NCBI RefSeq assembly: GCF_902459465.1
Contig: NC_047062.1
Location: 33,040,673 to 33,104,672 of the forward strand
Length of the DNA stretch: 64,000 bases
Direction of reading: 5' to 3'
Origin: Asterias rubens
Taxonomy: Eukaryota > Echinodermata > Asteroidea > Forcipulatida > Asteriidae
The notes under the pieces are model-generated. The model saw only the letters and a program-made list of their open reading frames with translations. It made no database searches and was not told the origin of the DNA. Every line of letters starts with the position of its first letter. Within the stretch, counting starts at the first letter, position 1. The translations under genes and the position numbers were made by a program. Of the stretch, positions 1-10,200 are shown piece by piece.

Positions 1-2220
1 CTTTGATTGCCTTTTTAGGGGTTACTTTGATGGCCTTTTTACCTGTACTCGTGTTTGCGTTCTGAGATTTTGACTTTTTAGGCGATGATAGCAAGATCTT
101 AGTAGATGAAGATCTTTTGAGGGCTTTTCTCGCTTTGTCTCTTTGGTCATCATTCTTCTTCATTATCTTTCCTCCTAACAAAAGAAACAAAACAACAAAG
201 GTACCGTTTACAAAACAAAAACAACTTAATATCAATCTCATTCTATTGGAAAAGGTAGTGGAGTGTGCTCACTGGACTGGACTGTGTAAGTTTGCAACTA
301 GTTTTAAAAGCAAAACAAAAATAGTTAAAGGCCTGACATTTCAACCCTAGCAGAGTCTCTCTTGAAGGCTAAATGATAACGCAATGCACTATACTGCTGA
401 AACAAAACCAGTCATTGGAATGACAGGGAAGAAAGCACACAGAAAAAGCAGGGAATAAGTATTGAACTTGAAGAGGGTGGGGGGAGCAGAGGGGAGGGAC
501 TGGTAGTATCACAAGTGGTTGGAAACACAGTTCTTTTTAAAAACAACACAGAGCCCAGTGCTGGATTTTACAAAGAGTTAAGACTAGTCTCATCTCGAGT
601 TAGGACGAGTTACACAGTTTTCTGACGAGTAACTCGTCCTAACTTAGGACTAGCTATACATTTTATGATATCTCTTGACTAGTCCTAAGTTTCAAATCCG
701 TTCACAAAAAGCTATAAATAGTTCTGGGAGGGGTGGCTAGTACAACTGGGGATGCTTCACTCACACAGTAAATTCCAACGATGACCCTATACCTACAATA
801 TTTTTGTGACATCAAAACTTACCTTTCATGGTAGATTGGACTCTCTTTACTGATACACTCTGTTGGATAATGAGGCTCTTGGTTGCAATTGCAACATGTT
901 TCTTGTTCTTCAGTTACATCAAAAAGAAAAAGAACAAAATAAACATCTAGCAGTGGTCGCATAGTTATCACACAGTAGTGAGTGGAATACAGAAAAGTAT
1001 TGCTTCGGCTTCCCATTTTCTATATTAGAGGTCGAAAGCCCGAGTAATTCATGTATGCCCCAAAAGTTTAATCATACCCTACTTTTTCTTACTTGTCTTA
1101 TCTGGAAATATTCAGTCAATAGGCACTGAGCAATTTTAAAGACTTCTTCAAAAATAATTCTAGGTGCTCTTGAGTTGTACTAGGTGGTACATACTCCTAC
1201 CTAGAACTATATGATGAGGTTCATTCTGCTATTGCCTCCACGTTCATGGAGATGATAGTGGAATGAACTTTAGTTCTGGGGGTATGTGTTGGTTTGGGAT
1301 AATTTTCCATATGGCGCCACCACCTTTTCACTCATTTTTACAAAAAGAGATATCTCATTGAGGTAGCCTAAATAAGATACTAAATTTTTTCATATCGAAA
1401 GTGGTGGCGCCATACGGAAACTTTTCCACTTCCTCAAACAAAACAGTGCTCAACATCTCAGTGCAAAGTCTGCAAACCAATCTGAACATAGTGACCCATA
1501 ACAACAGTTACAAAGTTATCACCCAGCTACGAAGCCATTACCATCAATTTCAAAACGAAAAATAAATAAATTGTGTTGTAAACTACTTCCGTTTAAAGTT
1601 CCTGCTCGATTGGGAAACAGAGACCTGACTATTTGTACACAATATTAAGGGGAAGCACGAGTTCAATCTTGCAATGCACAATGAAATGGGATAACGGTAG
1701 AAGTCAAGGAACCAAACAACTGTACACGAACATTAAATAGACCACAAAAGTGAAGGTTTTAAAACGTCAAAATCAGGCTTTACTCACAAAATGTTGTTTT
1801 GTACTTCAGCATAGAGGTTTGTTTGAACGATAAGTTGTAATTTAGGTCATTGGTGTCCACATAAAAAGCCTCAATCATCACAATGTCTGTGTCAAACCTA
1901 CGGCCCCCTGGCCTACGCCCCTTTCGACTCTCGCCAAATTAATAAAACAAACTATAAAAGTCGAGGGGCCAAGTCGAGGGAAGGACAAAACAAACTTCGC
2001 TTTTTCGACAAGAGACCAACTCATTTCTACCCTTAAAAGCTCAAACTAATTGAGCAAACTACCCTAGTCAAAAGGGCCCGGGGTTTTATCAAACAAATAC
2101 CTTTAACAATGGTGTTTTGGCTGATCGCTTGCTACCACTGCCAGGACCCACCACTCTCTTCGAAGGTGGTGGTGGTGGAGGGCTCACTCCAGCACCCCTT
2201 CTCTTCGGCTTGCTAGGCAT
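1..2220 (-). CDS. Unrecognised basic lysine/serine-rich protein, 5' part (three exons, runs off left edge)
   Basis: I do not recognise this protein. Exon 1 (2101-2220, 40 codons) starts MPSKPKRRGAG, has a run of six prolines, and ends at a GT donor after TPLLK. Exon 2 (823-907) begins after an AG that follows a long pyrimidine tract and reads NKKHVAIATKSLIIQQSVS. Exon 3 (174 to beyond position 1) stays open to the window edge and is very rich in Lys and Ser (SSSTKILLSSPKKSKSQ, GKKAIKVTPKKAIK). The three exons join in phase (0, then 1). The composition suggests a nuclear, nucleic-acid-binding or chromatin protein, which is inference only. It lies about 2 kb downstream of CNST on the same strand. 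No domain was recognised. The exon 1 start is the first ATG of a continuous frame. Confidence 0.55.
563..711. repeat. Palindromic element of the TTTCACAAAG/ACTAGTCC family, diverged
   Basis: Contains alternating GAGTTAGGACGAGT and ACTAGTCCTAAG motifs on both strands, with ends resembling TTTACAAAGAGTTAAGAC and its inverted partner. Better-preserved copies lie at 5085-5254, 6286-6434 and 58825-58985. Confidence 0.6.
1198..1284. repeat. Imperfect inverted repeat
   Basis: A left arm with CCTAGAACT and GTTCATTC pairs with a right arm carrying GAATGAAC and AGTTCTGGGGG around a short loop. It is a small foldback in intron 2 of the unrecognised gene, possibly a decayed MITE. Confidence 0.5.
1298..1428. 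repeat. Foldback element with GGCGCCACCAC arms
   Basis: The left arm TTTTCCATATGGCGCCACCA is mirrored about 75 bases later by GTGGTGGCGCCATACGGAAA, with an AT-rich centre. It is consistent with a short non-autonomous DNA element. Confidence 0.6.
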
Positions 2221-4227
2221 GATACCCTCAAATATTGCTCACAGGATACCTTCTCACCAACACGTTGATAAAATGCTTACTCGTAAAGAACATATGCTGC
2301 CCTTGCTTTATAAATACTGCTGCTCGCCTTCATTTTGTACACGAGAAACGCAAAACAAGATCCAACATGAACGGCAACCCCACTGACGGGTGCTACGTCA
2401 TCAGCTTGATTTGCATAATAAACAACAAACACGGGGCAAGCTAAAACTTGTACGGCTGTCGACCACGCCCCCTTTCCCCAAGCGTGCAAGTATTTCCCTT
2501 AAAGGGAACGTCTTTGTTTTTTTGAAACATTTGATTATTTTAATCCTACAGAAATGTAGATATAGACAATAACAATTTTGAGTTCAAAAGGTGGTAGCAC
2601 CAGAAATCCAGAGCGGTTTAGTCAGCGCAGGAAGAATAATTCATAATAATTAACAAACTGGAATACAAAACCTGAGAAACTTTTCTGACAGTAGCATTCC
2701 TCAAATGTTTGTGGATAAAAAATGCTGAACAAAAAAAAACCGATTTTTAAATCAAAAACTTGTGGTCAAAGCATTTTCAAATCATTATTACTTAAATTGA
2801 TGACAACTCGCACACAAATTTACAAGGAATAGTTTATTATCTAATTCTGACATGCACTTTATTAAATCAAGCAACTTCAACAATATTTTATTCAGAAAAC
2901 ATTTTTCATATTTAAGGTTATGTTCTCAATAAATAATTTACAACACCCATTCATGAACACCAGCCAATTCACAAATTCATTAAGGCGATTGCATTTTTGT
3001 TTAATTTAGTAATTAAAACATTACGAACTGGACGGAAAATAAAAATAAAACTTCTAAATATATATACACGATCAGTTACTTGATCATCAAGAGAAAAATA
3101 AATCTAAGAGGACGGAACTATTGCAAAACTTTACAATTTATAAATACAGACTGCTCGAGTTAAAAAGAACAGCTTACTTCAAAATCTTTTGAACACCCTA
3201 AATAAAATAAGTTTTTTTATCTAAAATGTTACGTGAACTGATCAAGGCATTTTAATTAATTGTCAACTTTCCACATATTTGTAATAAAATTCATTTAATT
3301 AAGCAACAAACATCAATAACATTGTAAGTGGCACCTTATAAAATTTAATTCACCAAACAATTATGAGTAATTCTGAAAACATTTTGGAATATAAGAATCT
3401 GTTCTGCAGATGTATTTTTTTTTTTATAAGAGCAGAAAAGCGCTGCGTGCTGGTTAGCAAATCAGGGCCCAATTTCATAGCTCTGCTTGTGTTGACCGGG
3501 GAATGATGGGCATGCTAGTCTAGTAAGTGATCAAAATTGTAAAAAACCATACAAGCAGGCACCATTCCACGCCTAACACGTGCTTACCAAGTATTAGTGA
3601 AAGAGTCTTTGCAAGGGGGTGTACGTTTTTGACGTCTTCTATCAAGATATAGTTTAGTTAAACCCTTGCATAAGTTAATCACACTCTCAAAAAGCACCCT
3701 CACTGAGGTCTAAATAGCGCCCTCACTGAAGCTAAAAAGCGCCCTCACACGCCCTCAGTGCCGCTGTGTCTTTTTTGTGTTATGCAAGGGGTCTATCAGA
3801 AAAAACTAATAGATTAATCACTACATGCATTGACTGCTGCTATGGCATTTGGAGTTTAAAGACACTGGAAACTATTGGTGATTGTCAAAGACCAGGTCTC
3901 ACTTGGTGTATCTCAACATATGCATAAAATGACAAACCTGTAAAAATTTGAGCTCAGTTGGGAGATAATAATAAAAGAGAAAACACCCTTGTCACACGCA
4001 GTTGTGTGCTTTCAGATGCTTGATTTCAAGACCTCGAAATTTAATTCTGAGGGAGCCGTTTCTCACAATGTTGTATACTATCAACAGCTCCCTATTACTC
4101 GTTACCAAGTAAAGTTTATGCTAATAATTGTTTTGAGTAATTACCAATCGTGTCCACTACCTTTAAGTAAAGTTGCTTGCAGCTATGGTCTCTAAATGGT
4201 TAAAGAATGACACTTTGATTATGTTGA
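2221..4227. other. Intergenic, AT-rich; 3' flank of CNST
   Basis: No coding exon was supported here. 2600-3430 is AT-rich with several AATAAA-like signals on both strands, which may include the CNST 3' untranslated region. A short fragment of the CCAATTTCATAG palindromic family lies near 3470. A TTAA-flanked MITE occupies 3856-4166. Confidence 0.6.
3856..4166. mobile_element. TTAA-flanked MITE, copy 1
   Basis: About 310 bp bounded by TTAA. The left end AAAGACACTGGAAACTATTG and right end ACCAATCGTGTCCACTACCT are imperfect inverted repeats. Internal landmarks shared with other copies are TGTATCTCAACATATGCATA, ACACCCTTGTCACACG and GAGTAATTACCAA. No transposase is encoded. TTAA target preference is the hallmark of piggyBac-type transposition, so this is probably a non-autonomous derivative. 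Confidence 0.75.
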
Positions 4228-7200
4228 TCAGCGTCTTCCAGAACCCAGGTAGTAATGTTTAATCTTCATATACCAGTAGCTGAGGTCCCCTTTGAGATCA
4301 TGACAGAGTGAGGAACGTTCATTATCCTTGCAGTAGAAGTAAGACATGACGAGGATGACAAGAACCGTGATGAGGAAGAAGAGCAACATAAGGAGACAAG
4401 TTGTGACCCAGTCATCTGTGGACCAATCAGATCAGAGAATAATATTGAATGGGAACTTAAAGCAATCGCACAACATCGGTAAACAGTATGGCCCACACTT
4501 GGTGTATCACAACTTATATATAAAATAACAAACCTGTGAAAATTTAGGCTCAATCGGTCATCAGAGTCGGGAGAAAATAACGGAAAAACCCACCCTTGTT
4601 TCCCCACATTTCGCCGTGTCATGCCATGTGTTTAAAACAAATCCGTTATTGTTTTAATGTTGTCTCAAAAAGTGAAGCATTTCATGGAATAATATTTCAA
4701 GGGAAGTCTTTCACTATTTCCCTTTGTAAACCCTGTAAGTTATTTGTAAATCTGTGAACTTTTAATTTTTGTTCTGTTCAGAAAGTATCCAATGGCTTTA
4801 AAGTTTCAATAGATTTAGCTTCAATATAAATCAAAAGGGAAACTGACTGGGTAAACTTTTAAAGAATTTTGAGTTGAACAAAGAAAAATCGACCAGAGTG
4901 GGACTTGAACCAGCCTCCAGATTAACAAACCTTACATTTACCAACTGAGCTACCAACCCTCGAATAAACAAATTGACAATAGGGAGGCCGCCAACATAGG
5001 GCTAGATAGCCCAGTTGAAATAGCGCCGACACGTTAATCTGGAGGCTGTTGGTAATTTTGATACAAGGGTTATAACATTGCTGCTATTTCACAAAACTCT
5101 TCCTAACTTAAGACTAATCTTAGGACTTAGGACGAGTCCCAACCCTGCACTGTAGCATGCAGACCTTAAGATTAATCCTAAGTTAAGACTTAAGACGAGT
5201 TACTCGTCCTAACTCGAGATATGACGAGTCCTAACTCTTTGTGAAATTGACCCCTGTTCTACTTCAGTGAAAAGAATAACAAGTATTTTTTATGAACTAT
5301 ATTACCTTGCTCTTGGGGAGGTGGTGCTGGTTCAAACTCAGTCTCTGCAGATTGTTCTGTTGGATTAACTGCTTCAGCTGATGAGGCGCTTGCAGGTTGC
5401 TGTGTTTCTGGTTTATGTCTGGGCAAGATATGAGAGATTAAAAGAAACAAAAGGAAGATTAAGAATTTGCAAACCAAACAAAAAGGAAACACTAGAAACA
5501 CAGGGGTTAACCCTCTACTAATCTAAAATCTAGGTTCTTTTGTATGCACTTCCAATCCTATGGCTAACACATGGACATACAGCTTAATGTTTCATCCGAA
5601 GGAAACGGCAGTGATGGTAAATTATCTTGCTTCAGACACAAGTGCCACCTGGAGGCCACAAGTGCCACCAGGAGGATGTGAACCCACATGGACATGAAGC
5701 TTAATGTTTTGAACCAGCATCCAGATTAACAAACTGGCATTTAACAATTGAGCTACCAAGCTTAATGTATCATCCGAAGGACAAAGCAGTTATGGTAAGC
5801 TTGAGGATGTGGGGTAAGCTTGACTGGGGTAAACATTAAACAAATGTTTCACATTATTTAACAGCTCTAGATTTATTGAGTCAAATGCATAGTATTACCT
5901 TTGTCTGAGTTCATTAGTAGTCTCTTCTCCAGCCGCTAATACCTCAGCGCTGCCTTCCACTTCAGATTTATCAGCTGCTTTCGCTTTGAGATCTTTTTCT
6001 TCCACACCAAACTTTTCCATTGCATCTACAAAAAGGAGTATACAATGTCAGATTGATTACTAATCTTGAAGGTTCATGTCCTCAGGAGGATGCTGGACTC
6101 TGTTGTTGGGCTTAGCATGCTCCTGCATGCTGGATCGGAACATCTAGACTAAAATCACTGAGCTCCTACATGGCACTCGACTTGATGATGATGATTGATG
6201 TAGCACAATGGAGCATGTAGGCTGGAGCTGGAACTGAAACCTAAATTGAAACCCACTAGGAGGTGGTTGGGAGTGTGTGCTCAATGGGGTCGATTTCACA
6301 AAGATTTAGGACTAGTCCTAACTAAGAACTAGTCCTAGGAGATATTAAAAACTTAAGACTAGTCCTAAGTTAGGACAAGTAAGTCGTCCTAAGACGAGAT
6401 AAGACTAGTCTTACCTCTTTGTGAAATCTACCCCTGAACTGAATCAGTTGGTGACAAGCACAGAGAACGAGAGTGGGAACCTAGAGGAGACTGGGGTGCG
6501 TTCCACTCCCGCAAATGAATCGCAACTGTTCGCGTAAACGTTGTTTATCTTTGGAACGATTGGTGCGCACTACGCGATATGGCGACGCCCTGAAATGAAG
6601 ATGGCGACACCGTAAGAGTTTTTAAAAAACTTTTTGCTGTATGTATATCCTCTTCTGTACATCCTAACATCAACTAATGAAAATCTGCATTATAAACCAC
6701 CGAATATACACTGTTATTATGTTTGTGACTAAAAAAATATGACTGTATGCTTGTCCTCCATTTTAAAAACCACTCGCCAACACCTCAGAAGTATGTTCGC
6801 GTAAAGTTGCCAACGTTCGCCAAAGGTCGCGGCGCACAACTTGTTCCACTGGAAATTGTTGACGAACGTGCGCAAACGTTGGCAACGTTTCCGCGAGTGG
6901 AACGTACCCCTGATGGTATAGGTGACCCAAGTCCAAGTAGGTGGGGATGTGATCTTGGATAGAAGATCCATAGTAGGTAAAAGTGGGAGCCAAATATCAC
7001 TGACGTGGAAACCTATGTCTTGAGGAACTAACCTGTATACAGCTTCTTGCCCACATCTGCGTAGATCATGGTGAAAAGATCCAATGAGCCTACAGTGATG
7101 GGATGATCATCACCGTACAATTCTCTGTATGCTTTGGTTGCCTGAAAACAAAAATTAGAAATCAGTTTCAATGTAGAATTAGAGGGAGGTGTAACACGAC

Positions 7201-10200
7201 AGAGGCCTTCTTCAAAACCATGGCTCCAGCCATGTCTAAATAATAATAACTTGTTCTGATATAGAGCATTTCCCACTAACGTCTCAATGTGCTTTACATT
7301 AGTGCACTGGCCATTTGGCCAATATCGTTCCTTTAATCTTTCTCAGCGCCCTAATATCCAGCCCTGAGATGCCATGGTGTTCAAGTGGCTTTTCCATATA
7401 CAATATCACCCTCTACCCTCAGTGGCTTCACTTGGTAAAGGTACCCTTTCAACAGCAGGGAATCAAACAGGCAGATGGTGCCTATGCAAACCCAAGCCTA
7501 ATGCATGAGTTCAATAGCAGCATGGGCAAACACACTTTATAATTCCAAGATCACAGACCTTAGACATGAATTAAAATGGGTACCTGTAACTATCTTAATA
7601 AGTTGTGAGTAATCCAAACTAATTTGTGAAGCATAACTTTTACTATTTATTACCAACCCATAAAACATTGCCTGAAATGCTATAGCTTTTAAGAGATGAG
7701 TAAAACAATTAGTTTTGATCTTGCAAACCTGATATTTGAAAATTGTGATGGGAGTGTTTCGCTATTGTCTTGTGACTCTATTGAATGATTGAACCTGGGT
7801 CATTATTTCATGTATTGTTGGGACACACAAAATGCAGATACCTGTCCATGACAATTAGCAATGCTCAGTTGGTTCTAGTGCTTTTACAAGCTTACTATCA
7901 CTCAGAGAAAACAAGTTTAGATCTGGACACATTTGAAAACAAACAAATTACCTTGCCACAGTACTCAAGGGCTAGTTGTGGTCTGAAAAGGAAAAACAAA
8001 AAAAAGGTTTTACAAAAAGAAAACTCTTAAATTTAGGGCACAAAGTGAAGTCACATAGTAATTCAAAATAGAAGAGGTCAAAGTAAAAATCTCACAATCT
8101 AATAGTAATAATAATAATAGCAATAAGAAATGCTTATATAGCGAATTTCAGTACTGCAAGTACTCACAATGCGCTTTACAAAACAAACAAATAAACACAT
8201 TTATACAATAGAAAGCAACAAATAAACTAAACAATACAATATTACAAAAAAGATTGAGTGAACCAGTGAGTTTTGAGATGGGATTTGAAGAGGTCCGGGT
8301 TTATCTGGGAACGGAGGGTAGCAGGAAGAGAGTTCCAAAGGGTGGGTGCGCTGAAAGCAAAGGCTCTTTTACAGTACGTTTTTGTTCTGTATGGGGGAAC
8401 TTGAAGGAGAAGCTGTGAAGAGGATCTAAGTGACCTTGTCGGCGTGTGTGGCGTTATCAGTTCAGAAATGTAACGAGGGGAGAGACCATGGACAGCATTG
8501 AAAGTGAGGAGCAGGACTTTGTACTGTATGCGAGCATTGACAGGAACCCAATTGAGTTCTTGTAGAATGGGGGTAACAATGTTACAAGTTGATCAGCATT
8601 TACTCAATCAAATAGACCAAACCACTGTGGTTCACTCATATATCACTCTTAAATTGATTTCTATTCATTTGCCGCAACAGTCTAGAAAAGAATATGAATA
8701 AATCTTTGGAATGGGTTGTCTAATGAAACATTGTCTCTCGTTTAAACATGACCTCAGGTTCATACTTCCTAAGACAAACAATTCCAGGCAATCTCCAAGA
8801 GAACCCTTTCACATTTGAATGTTCACACATTTTCTTTGGAATCGTAAGACATTGATTGAAAAAGTACTTATGTGCTACCAATGTGGTCTTGCACTGCAAC
8901 TGGTTGCCTTGAAGTTGTCTTCAAAGGTGGTCGCGTTTGACAAGACCCTAAGGTGATTCTTACTTGGATTCTTTGAGGCACAGTTTGGCTAAGTCTTCAT
9001 ACTCCTTAGCTTTAATGACTTCTGGTGAGTCAGGTCCTTCTGTCTTCAATCTCTCAACATCTTCTGATCCCTCATCTCCTTTCTCCTCTCGTTTGATTTC
9101 TGGATCATCAAAAGATAAAAAAACATCCACAAGACAATTTTCAAGACTCTTTGATAAATACCTCCAGAGGTGTGGGTATACGCTACAAATGGATTCATGT
9201 TTTTTAAATAAGGGAATAAAATAGTGCCGACAGGGTCTTTAACAGCAGTGTAAAACCTGCAAGGGTGTTGGCTGTGTAGTAAAGAACCGAGCCAAGGCAC
9301 GCGACCTACTAACTTAAATGGAGCTGTGAAATTTGTGCATTCTGCGCGATCATCTGATAGTGCCCTCTTTTGACTCCAAGTCATTATGCCATGTTTATAC
9401 ACCCCTAGTCGTATTTACGTGGCACTCTTAAACATGGGGTGCAGTGGTTAAAACCATTGACTGTTTCAGTTGAAATGCCATTGGTTAATCAATGGCCAAT
9501 GACAGAAAGAATTATTGGTTACGACAAGGCCTTGTCCTATCGGCCAATCAGAATGGATAAACTATCCAAGGTGCTTATGAATGGTTAATGAAACTGCTTG
9601 GCTTAAGAAAACTTGTATTGTTTCTTTAAGTTGTGAGGTTAATTTATTGATGCTTGTGAAGTTATCAGAAATCTTCTTACCAAGTTCCTTCTGCAGGTTG
9701 ACGATGTCAATGAGAGCTGTCTCGTAGTACATCTTCTCCGCTTGTATAAAGTGAACGGCTTTCTCATCTAAGCATTCACACGTCAGTCAAGGAAGAGCTT
9801 TGCTACATTAGCAAAATACATAGAGCTAATTGCTATCCATTGCACAACGTGCAGTGCACTTGCATGCACGTCGCTTTGGGGGTAAAAACATGCACAAAAG
9901 GATGGTACATGTGTTTACACATGCATTGTGTACCATCGTTTGGTGTACATTTTGACCCCCAAGTGCGGACCGGAGACACACGTGTATGCATGGCTTCTCT
10001 CCACCCAGGAGTACAAATGGGCACCGATGAGAGAGCTTGGGAGTAACCTGCGATGGACTGGCATCCGGTCCAGGGGGATAGAAATATTTTCAGTCATTTG
10101 ATGCCAAGGAAACCGGATATAAATACTGGCCTGATATTGGCTCGGGACAGACTTTAATTTTACTTAAACCATCTCAGCTTACTGGGGAGTATACAGCCTG

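Noticed and set aside
4266..4622. 118-codon minus-strand frame over the CNST terminal exon
   Set aside because: Wrong frame. The correct frame gives the membrane helix and the consortin-like C-terminus.
4890..4963. Functional tRNA genes at the A/B-box sites (4890, 16662, 33020 and others)
   Set aside because: The heads have A and B boxes but poor acceptor stems, and most continue into shared SINE bodies and tails, so they are annotated as SINEs.
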